A DNA stretch of 64,000 nt from Anaerolineae bacterium (GTDB taxonomy: Bacteria; Chloroflexota; Anaerolineae; Aggregatilineales; Aggregatilineaceae), in the NCBI GenBank assembly GCA_018432315.1, contig JAHDLB010000008.1, forward strand, positions 62,001 to 126,000. The letters run 5' to 3'. Position 1 is the first letter of the stretch; each line of letters begins with the position of its first letter. Positions 38,199 to 48,460 of this stretch are shown here, in pieces. A program made the position numbers and the translations under genes. The notes below the pieces were generated by a model. That model was not told the DNA's origin. It saw nothing but the letters and a program-made list of their open reading frames with translations, and did not search any database.

Positions 38199-38773
38199 GC
38201 CGGGTTTTCCTCGTGGGCCGGGGCGCGCCCGTTCCCAGCCGGTGGTTTTTCCGGCGCAGTGGCGCTCGCCGCGCCGGGCGAATCCGGCGGGGCCGCTTCG
38301 CGCGGCGGCGGTGGCGGTGAATCGGTGGCGGGGGCCGGGGCGTCCTGCGGCGTGGCCGGTTCCTGCGGGGGCGCCGCCTGGGCCGGCGCGTCCCCGTCGT
38401 GGCGGGCGGACAGCTCGGCGTCGTATTCGTCGAGCAGCGCCAGCAGGTCCACGATATTCAGCGGTTTGGGCAGGTACTGGTCGCACCCGGCTTCGAGGAA
38501 CCGCTCGCGGTCGCCCATCATGGCGTAGGCGGTGACGGCCACCACCGGGCGCGCATCGCCGCGCGAGCGCATTTCCTTGATCACGTCCATCCCGCTGATC
38601 GCCCCGGCCAGCTCGATGTCGAGCAGGATCAGGTCGATGGCCGGGTCCTCGGCCAGCAGCGCCAGCGCGCCCTCGCCGTCTTCGCGGAACAGGACGGTGT
38701 GCTGTTTGGCGCGGATGACGCGCTCGACCAGCGCCTGGTTGATCTCGTTGTCTTCGACATAAAGAATTCGCAT
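38195..38773 (-). CDS. Receiver protein with Pro/Ala-rich tail
   Basis: A 192-residue protein: a receiver domain (about 1-120) with YVEDNEIN, phosphoacceptor Asp52 in LLDIELAG, and Lys in YLPKPL, followed by about 70 residues of Pro/Ala/Glu-rich low-complexity sequence with no fold. The VEDNEIN start is typical of receivers partnered with hybrid-type kinases. It is 26 bp downstream of the histidine kinase and overlaps the next receiver gene, so the three form one operon. Confidence 0.88.
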   Translation of the reverse strand: MRILYVEDNEINQALVERVIRAKQHTVLFREDGEGALALLAEDPAIDLILLDIELAGAISGMDVIKEMRSRGDARPVVAVTAYAMMGDRERFLEAGCDQYLPKPLNIVDLLALLDEYDAELSARHDGDAPAQAAPPQEPATPQDAPAPATDSPPPPPREAAPPDSPGAASATAPEKPPAGNGRAPAHEENPA

Positions 38774-38799
38774 CAGGTTTATGTCCTACCGGTAATCTC

Positions 38800-40320
<1,521 letters not shown>

Positions 40321-40607
40321 AATATCCTCGGCCTTACGCGGAATGATCCGTCAATCCGGCGGGCGTGCAGCGTGGGGGGCAGTTGCAGGATGTGATGGGG
40401 AGTCGAACCGGCGCTTCCCCCCTTTGAGACGCTGTCGTTATCAGTATACACTAAAATTAACTTCGTTAAGGCAATCTGGATCGAAATTCATTTTACTTTC
40501 ATAAATCACTGATATCATCCCCGTCCGATGCCGGCGCGCCACAAGCCACGCCCGGCACCAATTTTGTATCATATAATAGTGAGTGGCATTCACAAGGGGA
40601 ACAGGCG
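40321..40607. other. AT-rich intergenic region between divergent HK and TIR genes
   Basis: A 287-bp gene-free stretch separating the divergent histidine kinase and TIR-TPR genes. The part 40438-40520 is unusually AT-rich for this genome and contains TTAAC-TTC-GTTAA (40457-40469), a short inverted repeat. A consensus TATAAT at 40572-40577 (no convincing -35) lies 30 bp before the TIR gene start. A minus-strand TATACT (40448 down to 40443) could serve the kinase. Confidence 0.4.
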
Positions 40608-42005
40608 GTGAGCATGGCAGCAAACGGCGAGCAGGCAACCACGTTTATCAGCTATTCGCGGCAGAACTCGGCCTTCGTCCGGCGGTTGTACAACGACCTG
40701 ATGGCGGCGGGCGTCCGCCCGTGGCTGGACCGCTACGACATTCCGCCCGGCGCGATCTGGGACGATGCCATCCAGCGCGGGTTGAACGCGTGCAGCCACG
40801 TGCTGATCGTGCTGTCGAAACCGGCCATCGAGTCGCGCAACGTGCACGCCGAATGGAACTATGCCGACTCGCTGGGCAAGACATTGATCCCGTTGATCGT
40901 CGAAAAGCTCGAGCCGCGCGCGATCCCGTTCCGGCTGCACGGGCCGAACTGGGTGGACTTCACCGCGCAGGACTATCCCGCGGCGCTGGAGGGCCTGCTG
41001 ACCGTGCTGCCGGTCACGGCGGCGCCCAACCCGGACGCCGCGCCCGAACCCGCCGCGCCGGTCGAGGCCCTGCCGGAAGGCGAGCCGAACCCGGTGGCCG
41101 CTGCCGCCGCCTGGAAACACGGCAACGCCGAATTTCACGACGGCAACATGGACGCGGCCATGCAAGCCTACACCCGCGCGATCCACCTGGCGCCGGACCG
41201 GCCCGAAGCGTACATTCACCGGGGCATGGTGCTGTACTCGCTGCGGCGCTACCAGGACGCGCTGACCGATTTCACGCGGGCCGAGCAGCGCGACCCGGCG
41301 ATTGCCCTGCTGTACAACAACCGGGGCGTTACGCACCTGGCGCTCAAGCAGGTGGTGCAGGCGCTGGCCGATTTCGACGAGGCGACCATGCTCAACCCGG
41401 AGTACGCCAATGCCTACTACAACCGGGCGGCGGCCTATATGGACCTGGGGCGGTACCGGCTGGCGAGCTTCCATTACTCGCGGGCCATCGCCATCAACCG
41501 GCGCGTGCCGCTGTTCTACAACAGCCGGGGATTGAGCTACACGGCACAGCACCTGTACGATCGGGCGCTGGCCGATTATAATCGGGCGCTGGAGCTCGAC
41601 GAGAACTACGCCGGCGCCTACGGCAACCGCGCCAACCTGCACGCCAACACCGGGCGCATGGCCGAGGCGCTGGCCGATTACGACCGGGTTATTGCGCTCG
41701 ATCCCGAGCACGCCCTGGCCTACGCGGGGCGCAGCGAGGTGCGGCTGTGCGAGGGGGAATACGCGCTGGCCGCGCGCGATGCCTCGACGATCATCGGGCT
41801 CCGTCCCGAGTTTCACGGGGGATACGCGCTGCGCGCGCTGGCTGATTTCCGGCGCGGCAAGCGGGGCGACGCGCTCAAGGACTATGCGCGGGCCATCGAG
41901 CGGGACCCGGCCTGGCGCACGGTGGACGGCGCTGCAACTTACCTGACCGTATGTCCGTATAAGGCCCTGGAGACTGCTCGCGAGATTCTGGCTGCGATGG
42001 AGTAG
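40608..42005 (+). CDS. TIR-domain protein with C-terminal TPR array
   Basis: A 465-residue protein. Residues about 11-130 form a TIR domain: TTFISYSRQNSAFVRRLYND, the BB-loop-like YDIPPG, and SHVLIVLSKPAIESRNVHAEW with Glu82 at the position of the catalytic Glu of NAD-cleaving TIR domains. After a Pro/Ala linker, residues about 150-460 hold around nine TPRs (for example YNNRGVTHLALKQ, YNRAAAYMDLGRYRLA). TIR enzymes cleave NAD+ or make cyclic ADP-ribose-type signals; TPRs would bind a partner. The GTG at 40608 has AAGGGGA 7 nt upstream; an ATG at 40614 is the alternative. A membrane phosphatase-like gene follows after 8 bp. Confidence 0.9.
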   Translation: MSMAANGEQATTFISYSRQNSAFVRRLYNDLMAAGVRPWLDRYDIPPGAIWDDAIQRGLNACSHVLIVLSKPAIESRNVHAEWNYADSLGKTLIPLIVEKLEPRAIPFRLHGPNWVDFTAQDYPAALEGLLTVLPVTAAPNPDAAPEPAAPVEALPEGEPNPVAAAAAWKHGNAEFHDGNMDAAMQAYTRAIHLAPDRPEAYIHRGMVLYSLRRYQDALTDFTRAEQRDPAIALLYNNRGVTHLALKQVVQALADFDEATMLNPEYANAYYNRAAAYMDLGRYRLASFHYSRAIAINRRVPLFYNSRGLSYTAQHLYDRALADYNRALELDENYAGAYGNRANLHANTGRMAEALADYDRVIALDPEHALAYAGRSEVRLCEGEYALAARDASTIIGLRPEFHGGYALRALADFRRGKRGDALKDYARAIERDPAWRTVDGAATYLTVCPYKALETAREILAAME

Positions 42006-42013
42006 GGTAGCCC

Positions 42014-42787
42014 TTGAACGACCATCTGCTCGACAAACCGATCGTTCGCACCATCTTCACCAACCGGCTGCTGCTGCTGGCGGTTCTGTTCGCGATCCAG
42101 TTGCAGTTTTTCACGATCAACCTGGCGAACAGCGTGCTGCGCGAGCCGACCGACGGCTGGGAACTCAAGATCGCGTTCATCGACGATCACCTGGAGCCCC
42201 AGGGCATCTGGCTGATCCCGTACACGTTTGGATTTTTCGCGGCGGTGTTGGTGCCGGTGTGGGCGGCCTACGTCATGCCGAACAGGCTGTTTCGCCAGTT
42301 CGTGCTGGGCATGGCCGTCGCGGCGCTGTTCGGCTACGTGATCTACATCCTCTTCCCGACTTACGTCGTCAAGCCGGAGCCGCACGAAGTGTCGGGCGAG
42401 CACGCGCTGGCCGAGATGCTCCGTTCCAGCTACGAGGCCGACAGCGCGGCCAGCACGCACAACGCCGCGCCAAGCCAGCACGTCTTCTACGCGCTGCTGA
42501 ACATGTGCTTCATGATCCGCTTCCGGCCCCGCCCGCGCGTGTTCTGGGCGTGGGTGACGCTGGCAGCCCTGATCAGCGCCTCGACCCTGCTCACCCAGCG
42601 CCACAACTCGCCCGACGTGATCACCGGGTGGCTGGTGGCGGTCGGCGCGTATTACGCGGGCGTGCGGCTGGGCGCCCGGATCACGGCGCGGCTGGGTGAC
42701 GAGGCCGGCCCGATCGTGATGCCCCCGGCGCGCATCGGGGCGCGGCTGCGCCGCCGCGTGGCGAAGATGCAGACCGATTCGGTGTAG
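42014..42787 (+). CDS. PAP2-like membrane phosphatase/phosphotransferase
   Basis: A 257-residue protein with about six membrane helices. The PAP2-type motifs are visible as APSQHVFYALLN (like PSxH) and TQRHNSPDVITGW (like RHxxxD), giving the His/His/Asp active site of lipid phosphatases and inositol-phosphoceramide-synthase-like transferases. The first motif KxxxxxxRP is not clear. The TTG at 42014 is the first in-frame start; only a weak AGGG lies upstream, suggesting coupling to the TIR-TPR gene 8 bp before. Substrate is probably a lipid phosphate but is not determined. Confidence 0.8.
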   Translation: MNDHLLDKPIVRTIFTNRLLLLAVLFAIQLQFFTINLANSVLREPTDGWELKIAFIDDHLEPQGIWLIPYTFGFFAAVLVPVWAAYVMPNRLFRQFVLGMAVAALFGYVIYILFPTYVVKPEPHEVSGEHALAEMLRSSYEADSAASTHNAAPSQHVFYALLNMCFMIRFRPRPRVFWAWVTLAALISASTLLTQRHNSPDVITGWLVAVGAYYAGVRLGARITARLGDEAGPIVMPPARIGARLRRRVAKMQTDSV

Positions 42788-42934
42788 CCGCGGGCCGGTG
42801 TTTGGTCGCTCTGACTATAGGCTCAAGCCGCATCCGGCGTTATCATCGTCGCCTGTTCGCGCGTGGACAGGCGGCGTTCGTTTGCCGGGCTGCCGTCCAC
42901 CTCAGGCCCTAGACCGTGTTGCGAGGAAACCATC

Positions 42935-44248
42935 ATGACTGCCTTCGATACGCCCCGTTTTGCCGTGCCGGATCAAACGCTGGTTCCCGTCGATGCGTAT
43001 CCCGGCGCGATGTACGAGATTCCGCCGTCGCGCATGTTCCTGATCAAGCACTCGCTGAAGAAATACCGCGACAAGATGGGCCCCGGCGCGACAATCTTCG
43101 ACGCGTCGCAGGGCGACGGGGGCGCATCGCTGCCCGGCGTCCCGGCGGACCTGCTCGACCGCGCGCACGAGATGGTGAGGGCGCACGGCACCGGCTACGA
43201 CTTTCCCTACGGCTGCAACGAGTTCCGCGCCTCGGTGATCGAGCAGTACTGGCAGCTCGACCCGGCGCTGGGGTGGGGGCCCGCCAACGTGATCGCCACC
43301 GTGGGCGGGCGCGACGCGCTCGAAAAAGCGTATACCGCCATGATCGCGCTGGGAACGGGGCGCATTGGCGACGCGGTGATCGTCTCGCGCGTGCCGTGGA
43401 TCAGCTACAACTGGGGCCCGTATGCCGTCGGGGCGAACGTGCTGCTGGCCCCGGGTGACGAGGCGTTCGCCTGGCGCTACACCGAGGACGGCATCGCCGA
43501 GTCGGTCGCCTTCTGCAAGCGCAACGGCGGGCGGCAGATCGCCGGGATCGTGATCACCTCGCCGGACAACCCGACCGGCCACACGCTCTCGCTGGAGCGC
43601 CAGATCGCGCTCGGCCATGCGGCGCTGGAGCAGGGCATCCCGTTCGTGCTCTACGACTGGATCTACCACTACATCACCGAGGGCGAGCCGGCCAGCGCCA
43701 ACGCGCTGCTGGGCGCGTTCTCGCCGGACGAGCGCGAGCGGATCATCATCCTCGACGGGCTGACCAAGTCGCTCGGCGCGTCGAACGTGCGCGGCGGCCA
43801 CCTGCTGGCGAGCAAGCAGGTGATCGACTTCATCAGCGGGCGCGCCTCGCACGGCGTGATCCCGTCCTTCCACGCCCAGGCGGTGGCGATGGCGGCTTAC
43901 GAGCGCGGCTTCCGCGAGGCGGCGGCGCCGATCATCGAGCCGACGAACGCCAGCCGCAAGCTCGTGCGGCAGTTCCTGACCGACTGCGGCTACCGCTTCA
44001 TTATGGGCGACGGCGGCTATTACGCCTTCGTGAACGTGGGCGACCGAATGGACGCCGCCGGGATGGACGACAGCTTCGCCCTGGGCGAGTATCTGGCGGC
44101 GGAGCACGGCGTGGCGGTGGTGCCCGGTGCGGCGTTTTCTGCCGAGGGCAACCGCTGGATCCGGTTTTCGTACGCGCTGCCGCCCGACGTGACGCAGGGC
44201 GCGCTGAGGCGCTTCCACGCGGGGCTGAGCGCGCTCAAGCAGGCGTGA
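42935..44248 (+). CDS. PLP-dependent aminotransferase, class I/II
   Basis: A 437-residue fold-type I aminotransferase. Features: VGGRDALEKAYTAM (cofactor phosphate side), SPDNPTGHTLS (the NPTG motif), YDWIYHYI in place of the usual YDE(I/V)Y, and LDGLTKSLGASNVRGGHL with the PLP-binding Lys. C-terminal RWIRFSYAL supplies the carboxylate-binding Arg. Substrate cannot be assigned; no pathway genes adjoin. GCGAGGAAAC precedes the ATG. A strong terminator follows directly. Confidence 0.9.
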   Translation: MTAFDTPRFAVPDQTLVPVDAYPGAMYEIPPSRMFLIKHSLKKYRDKMGPGATIFDASQGDGGASLPGVPADLLDRAHEMVRAHGTGYDFPYGCNEFRASVIEQYWQLDPALGWGPANVIATVGGRDALEKAYTAMIALGTGRIGDAVIVSRVPWISYNWGPYAVGANVLLAPGDEAFAWRYTEDGIAESVAFCKRNGGRQIAGIVITSPDNPTGHTLSLERQIALGHAALEQGIPFVLYDWIYHYITEGEPASANALLGAFSPDERERIIILDGLTKSLGASNVRGGHLLASKQVIDFISGRASHGVIPSFHAQAVAMAAYERGFREAAAPIIEPTNASRKLVRQFLTDCGYRFIMGDGGYYAFVNVGDRMDAAGMDDSFALGEYLAAEHGVAVVPGAAFSAEGNRWIRFSYALPPDVTQGALRRFHAGLSALKQA

Positions 44249-44256
44249 GCATCCGG

Positions 44257-44283
44257 ACCCCCTGGGCGCACCAGGGGGTTTTT
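44257..44283 (+). terminator. Intrinsic terminator after the aminotransferase
   Basis: ACCCCCTGG (44257-44265), a 5-nt loop and CCAGGGGGT (44271-44279) form a perfect 9-bp stem running into TTTTT. Confidence 0.92.
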
Positions 44284-44294
44284 CTTAGCGCCGA

Positions 44295-44678
44295 TTACCG
44301 TTCAGCCGCGCCAGCAGCGCCAGGCGCGGCTTTTTGGGTCAGATAGTGCCGCGCCTTATCCAGTCCATCTGTGCGCAGAAACTTCCGCGGGCCCCGGTAA
44401 TAGACGCGCAGCTCCTCTATCGCCGGTTCGAGCAGGTGGCGCTCGCCTCCACATTCCTGAATCGTCGTGTGGATGCGGATACCATAGGTATCGTTCATCT
44501 CGTGTACAAAGGTGTGGAAAGATGTGTATTGGTCCTCTTGTCCTTCCGGTACGGCATAGGTTTTTCGATAGGCCGCTACGTCCGAGAGGGTGAATCCCAT
44601 CTCTCGCAATTCCTTACGTAGACGCCGAGTTGTTTGGCCTTCTATCTGACCAGTCCGATCAATCGGGTGCTGTTTCAT
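44295..44678 (-). CDS. Small protein of unknown function with atypical codon use
   Basis: A 127-residue protein I do not recognise. It is soluble, starts with MKQHPIDRTGQIEGQTTRRL, and has a middle part with FHTFVHEMNDTYGIRIHTTI and a C-terminal helix pair (EPAIEELRVYYRGPRKF). Spacing of His residues could suit a metal site but this is a guess. The DNA from about 44390 to 44690 has clearly less G/C at third positions than its neighbours, suggesting recent arrival. GGAGG is about 10 nt before the ATG at 44678. It lies 71 bp downstream of the kinase-like gene on the same strand. Confidence 0.6.
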   Translation of the reverse strand: MKQHPIDRTGQIEGQTTRRLRKELREMGFTLSDVAAYRKTYAVPEGQEDQYTSFHTFVHEMNDTYGIRIHTTIQECGGERHLLEPAIEELRVYYRGPRKFLRTDGLDKARHYLTQKAAPGAAGAAER

Positions 44679-44749
44679 CCCCTCTTTACCTCCAGGAGTT
44701 CGCAGATCAGCGGCAAGGCGCGGAGTTTGACGCCGCTCGCCGGAACCGT

Positions 44750-45493
44750 TCACTCCGGTTCGCCCTCCGGCAGCAGGTGCTGAAGCCCGGTGACGATGAC
44801 CTGCGCGGCGGCCTCGACGCTCAGCTTGCCGGTGTTGAGGACGATGTGATACAGCGCCGGATTCTCCCAGTCGATGTCGTAGAAGCGGCCCAGGTATTCG
44901 GCGGTCGCGCGGTCCTTGCGCATGATGAACCGCCGCGCCTCGTCCTCTTCGACGCGCGCCTCCTCCATGATGCGCTGGGTCCGGACGTCGGTCGGGGCTT
45001 CGATGCGCACGTGCAGCACGTCGGGCGCTTCGCGCAGGACGGCCTGGGCGCCCCGGCCCACGATCACGACCTTGCCGGCGATGTGCGCGGCGTGAATCGT
45101 GCTGCGAATCAGGCTGACGCAGTATACCTCGTCCAGTTCCTTGATGGTGAGCGGACTAGGTTCTTCCGGCTCGGTGGGGGCCGGCTGGAAGGGATAGTGG
45201 CGGCGTGGCCGGTGGACGATCACGTCGCCCGTCGCGGTCATCGCTTCCTCGTGCTCGATCGGAATGCGGGCAACGGTGCGCGGCCCGGGGCGCAGCAGGC
45301 GTTCGATGAAGTTCTGGACAGTGTAATGATCTTCCGAATAATCGACCAGCTCGCGCTCGGACAGGCCGACTTCTTCCGCGACCTGGGTCATCAGGCGTTT
45401 GTCGAAATACTGGTAGTCGAGGATCTCGCAGACCCGCGCGGCGATCGCGTCGCCGCCGCTGCCGATCTGCCGGGAAATGGTGATAGCTGCCAT
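44750..45493 (-). CDS. Cytidylate kinase-like protein
   Basis: A 247-residue P-loop protein of the cytidylate kinase-like family. The loop is TISRQIGSGGDAIA (about 4-17), followed by ILDYQYFDKRLM, VGRGAQAVL and LHVRIEAPTDVRTQRIM (the usual lid/NMP region). True CMP kinase has GxGGxGKG/S; here the Lys is missing from the loop, as in other members of this family, whose substrate is not known to me. The ATG at 45493 has GGAGG 7 nt upstream. A minus-strand promoter is visible at 45655-45684. Confidence 0.85.
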   Translation of the reverse strand: MAAITISRQIGSGGDAIAARVCEILDYQYFDKRLMTQVAEEVGLSERELVDYSEDHYTVQNFIERLLRPGPRTVARIPIEHEEAMTATGDVIVHRPRRHYPFQPAPTEPEEPSPLTIKELDEVYCVSLIRSTIHAAHIAGKVVIVGRGAQAVLREAPDVLHVRIEAPTDVRTQRIMEEARVEEDEARRFIMRKDRATAEYLGRFYDIDWENPALYHIVLNTGKLSVEAAAQVIVTGLQHLLPEGEPE

Positions 45494-45654
45494 CGTACAC
45501 CTCCGGAAAGTTACGGGCGGTCGAGAGGTGCGGATCAGCTTCGGCGCGCATCCGGGCACAGCCGGCGCCCCTGCGACATTCCCCTGCACGATCCGGGTGC
45601 GGGCGAACATGCCCGGCGCGGCCCCGCTATCAGGCGTGGATTGTTCTGAATACC

Positions 45655-45684
45655 AGTATACAGGATGCGCGCGCGGCTTGTCGA
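45655..45684 (-). promoter_or_regulatory. Promoter of the cytidylate kinase-like gene
   Basis: On the minus strand TCGACA (45684-45679), an 18-bp spacer and TATACT (45660-45655). The leader to the start at 45493 would be about 155 nt. Confidence 0.55.
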
Positions 45685-45704
45685 TAGAGGGGGCCGGGCG
45701 CGTT

Positions 45705-45732
45705 TTGTTTTCGCCCGATGCTATGCTAGAAT
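45705..45732 (+). promoter_or_regulatory. Promoter of the nuo membrane-subunit operon
   Basis: TTGTTT (45705-45710), a 16-bp spacer and an extended -10, TGCTAGAAT (TAGAAT at 45727-45732). The leader to nuoA is about 120 nt. Confidence 0.5.
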
Positions 45733-45858
45733 GGAGGGCGGTGACGCGCGCTCAGCGGTCCACATCGGCTGACCTGTAGGCCGCTGATAGACTTGCTCAC
45801 GACTGCCAATAATTTGTTAAAGCGGACCGTCCACCGTATGCTGGAGGGTATATCGGTT

Positions 45859-46218
45859 ATGAGTTTGAACGAGTGGATCTTTATTGGCCTCTTTTTTGCA
45901 TTGAGCTGGATTCTGCCAGCCACGCCCATCGTTCTGGGCAAGATCCTCGCCCCCCGCCGGCCCAACCCGGTCAAACATCAGGTCTACGAATGCGGCGTCG
46001 AAACGTTCGGCGACACGCGCGTCCAGTTCCGCGCCCAGTATTACATCTTCGCGCTGGTGTTCGTGCTGTTCGATGTCGAGCTGGTGTTCCTGTTCCCCTG
46101 GGCGCTGGCCTACAACCAGTTGGGGCTGTTCGCGCTCTTCGAGATGACGGTCTTCATCTTCTTGTTGGTCGTCGCCCTGGTCTATACCTGGCGCAAAGGC
46201 GCGTTGACATGGGCATAA
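45859..46218 (+). CDS. nuoA: NADH-quinone oxidoreductase subunit A
   Basis: A 119-residue subunit with three membrane helices, part of the junction between membrane and peripheral arms of complex I. The conserved loop KHQVYECGVETFGDTRVQFR and the third-helix acidic stretch VLFDVELVFLFPWA are diagnostic. The ATG at 45859 gives the usual length and has GGAGGG upstream; an ATG 21 bp earlier is possible. In most bacteria nuoB, C and D follow; here nuoH follows directly. Confidence 0.95.
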   Translation: MSLNEWIFIGLFFALSWILPATPIVLGKILAPRRPNPVKHQVYECGVETFGDTRVQFRAQYYIFALVFVLFDVELVFLFPWALAYNQLGLFALFEMTVFIFLLVVALVYTWRKGALTWA

Positions 46219-46294
46219 CCCGACAGGTCGGTAGCGTGTCGATCCGCCGCCGGCCTTTTTGCTTGTCGTTGCGAATCTCGCCGGAGATGACAGA

Positions 46295-47473
46295 ATGACA
46301 GAGTTGTTGCAGGATATTGGTTTGTCGCACGGCCTCGCCGTCTTCATCGCCAAAGCAGTGGGCGTGATGGTGGTGGGGGCGTTCGGCTTGCTCTGGACGC
46401 TGCTCGGCATCTGGATCGAGCGCAAGGCGGCGGGCCGCTTTCAGGATCGGTTGGGGCCGAACCGCGTCGGGCCGTTTGGCCTGATCCAGTCCATCGCCGA
46501 CACGGTCAAGATTTTACTGAAGGAAGACCTGATGCCCCAGGGCGCCGACCGCTGGGTGTTCAACCTGGCGCCGATCGTGTCCGTGGTATCGGTGATGCTG
46601 ATCTGGGCGGTCGTGCCGTTCAGCGGAAGCTGGATCGGATCGGACCTGAATATCGGCGTGCTATACCTGGTGGCGGTGGGCGCGTTCGGCACGGTGGCCG
46701 TGCTGATGGCCGGCTGGAGCAGCAACAACAAGTACGCCCTGCTCAGCGCGTTCCGGTCGGTGGCCCAGCTCGTCAGCTATGAGGTGCCGATGGTGCTGGC
46801 GCTGCTGGTGCCGGTGCTGCTCTCCGGCTCGATGAGCACGCAGACGATCGTCGAGCAGCAGCACATCATGTACCTGCTGGCCGTGCCGCTGACGGTGCTG
46901 ATCTTCCTGACGAGCGGCCAGGCCGAAACCGGGCGCGGGCCGTTCGACCTGCTCGAAGCGGAATCGGAGATTGTGTCCGGCTTTCACATCGAGTACTCGG
47001 GCATGAAGTTCGGCATGTTCTACGTGGCCGAGTTCCTGCACGCGTTCACGATCGGCGTGCTGACGGCGATCCTGTTCATGGGCGGCTGGCGCGGCCCGTT
47101 CGCCGAGGATGTGCCGCTGTTGGGGTTCATCTACCTGATGATCAAGAGCATGGTGGCCTACATGGTGCTGATCTGGGTGCGCATGACCCTGCCGCGCCTG
47201 CGCATCGACCAGTTGCTCGATTTCAACTGGAAGTTCCTGGTCCCGCTCAGCCTGGTCAACCTGCTGGTGGTCGCGTTTGTGTGGAAGATCCTGCCCGACA
47301 CCGACCAGATTAACAGCTTCGGCGATGCGCTGGTGCCCACGCTGGTGCTGCTGGTGGTGAACATCGCCCTGATCGCGGGCGTGGGTGCCATCCTGCGCGA
47401 GCGCGGGCGGCGCGAGCGGCAGCGGGTCGAGGCGCGGTTGACCGCAGCCGAATCTGCGGCGGCGGGTGATTAG
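46295..47473 (+). CDS. nuoH: NADH-quinone oxidoreductase subunit H
   Basis: A 392-residue subunit with about eight membrane helices that forms much of the quinone tunnel. Family signatures: ERKAAGRFQDRLGPNRVGPF near the N-terminus and the acidic loop GQAETGRGPFDLLEAESEIV followed by GFHIEYSGMKFGMFYVAEF. A charged C-terminal extension (RERGRRERQRVEARL) is unusual. GGAGA lies 8 nt before the ATG. It follows nuoA by 76 bp with no nuoBCDEFG between. Confidence 0.96.
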   Translation: MTELLQDIGLSHGLAVFIAKAVGVMVVGAFGLLWTLLGIWIERKAAGRFQDRLGPNRVGPFGLIQSIADTVKILLKEDLMPQGADRWVFNLAPIVSVVSVMLIWAVVPFSGSWIGSDLNIGVLYLVAVGAFGTVAVLMAGWSSNNKYALLSAFRSVAQLVSYEVPMVLALLVPVLLSGSMSTQTIVEQQHIMYLLAVPLTVLIFLTSGQAETGRGPFDLLEAESEIVSGFHIEYSGMKFGMFYVAEFLHAFTIGVLTAILFMGGWRGPFAEDVPLLGFIYLMIKSMVAYMVLIWVRMTLPRLRIDQLLDFNWKFLVPLSLVNLLVVAFVWKILPDTDQINSFGDALVPTLVLLVVNIALIAGVGAILRERGRRERQRVEARLTAAESAAAGD

Positions 47474-47482
47474 GAGGGCGGC

Positions 47483-48058
47483 GTGGATATTACGGTTGAA
47501 TCGATTGTCTTTTTGATCTTCGGAGTTCTGACCCTGGGCAGCGCGCTGCTGGTGGTCACCACGCGCAACCTGTTTCACGGCGCGCTGTACCTGATGGCGA
47601 GCCTGTTCGGGGTGGCCGGGCTGTTCGTGCTGCTGGCCGCGCCGTTCCTGGCCGGGGTGCAGGTCGTGGTGTACATCGGCGCGATCGCGATCCTGATCAT
47701 CTTCGCGATCATGCTCACGCCCCAGGTAACGGCCATGCGCAGCGTGCGCACGGCCCAATGGCCGGTGGCGGTCGCCGTGGCGGTGATCTTCTTCGCGCTG
47801 CTGGTGTCGGTCGTCACGCCGCTGATGGACGAGCTGGGCGTGGACGACTTCGCGGCGGACTTCACCCAGGAGAACCCGCCCGACGTGCCCGCCGACAGCC
47901 TGGTCCGGCTGGGCGAGCAGTTGGTCGATCCGCAGCAGTTCATGCTGCCGTTCGAGGTGGCGTCGGTGCTGCTGATGGCGGCGCTGATTGGGGCCGTGCT
48001 GCTGGTGTGGCCCGAAGGCACACGATCGACACCGCCGGGCGAGGCGGGCGACGATTAG
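47483..48058 (+). CDS. nuoJ: NADH-quinone oxidoreductase subunit J
   Basis: A 191-residue membrane subunit with five helices. [20 protein letters not shown] and the third-helix [20 protein letters not shown] (the pi-bulge helix coupling quinone chemistry to proton pumping) are conserved. An extra hydrophilic loop (about 118-155, [20 protein letters not shown]) precedes the last helix. GTG start at 47483 with GGAGGG upstream. nuoI, usually between H and J, is missing. Confidence 0.95.
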   Translation: MDITVESIVFLIFGVLTLGSALLVVTTRNLFHGALYLMASLFGVAGLFVLLAAPFLAGVQVVVYIGAIAILIIFAIMLTPQVTAMRSVRTAQWPVAVAVAVIFFALLVSVVTPLMDELGVDDFAADFTQENPPDVPADSLVRLGEQLVDPQQFMLPFEVASVLLMAALIGAVLLVWPEGTRSTPPGEAGDD

Positions 48059-48123
48059 CGTTTGGCGTGCATTGGGCAGGGGCCGCCCGGCGGCGGGCGC
48101 TCTTGCGGGAGGCGTGGAGACGA

Positions 48124-48432
48124 ATGGTACCGTTATGGATGTACTTGATGGTGGCTGCCGGGCTGTTTAGCATCGGGCTGTACGGCGTGCTCGCACGGCG
48201 CAACGCCATCGCCATTTTGATGAGCATCGAACTGATGTTAAACGCGGTCAACATCAACCTGGTCGCGTTCTGGCGCTACCAGGCGCCGCTCGCGCTCAAC
48301 GGGCAGGCGTTTGCCGCGTTCGTGTTTGTGGTGGCGGCAGCCGAGGCGGCGGTCGGCCTGGCGCTGATCATCACCATCTATCGCCGGCGCCAGTCGGTGA
48401 TCGCCGAAGACGTGGACTTACTCAAGTGGTGA
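48124..48432 (+). CDS. nuoK: NADH-quinone oxidoreductase subunit K
   Basis: A 102-residue subunit with three helices. The two membrane Glu residues important for proton transfer are in [12 protein letters not shown] and [13 protein letters not shown]. Length matches the family. The ATG at 48124 follows GGAGACGA. MrpC-like antiporter subunits are homologous, but the order J-K-L and the NuoH gene support complex I. Confidence 0.95.
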   Translation: MVPLWMYLMVAAGLFSIGLYGVLARRNAIAILMSIELMLNAVNINLVAFWRYQAPLALNGQAFAAFVFVVAAAEAAVGLALIITIYRRRQSVIAEDVDLLKW

Positions 48433-48460
48433 TCGGCCACAACGACAGAGGAAATCGCGT

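Larger units (their letters stand above)
45494..45858. other. Intergenic region with divergent promoters
   Basis: A 365-bp stretch without a supported gene between the cytidylate-kinase-like gene and nuoA. It contains one good promoter on each strand (described separately) and, in the nuo leader, an inverted repeat CAGCGG (45752-45757) with CCGCTG (45781-45786). I see no small open frame with a ribosome-binding site. Confidence 0.6.

Noticed and set aside
40387-40430. Minus-strand GGTTCGACTCCC resembling a tRNA or tmRNA T-arm
   Set aside because: The flanking bases do not form a 5-bp T-stem, there is no CCA-compatible acceptor end, and no upstream D or anticodon arm pairs.
40608-45493. A full defence island around the TIR gene
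   Set aside because: Neighbours are a PAP2-like enzyme, an aminotransferase and a kinase-like gene; there is no nuclease, reverse transcriptase, restriction or integrase gene. Only the TIR-PAP2 pair is kept as a hypothesis.
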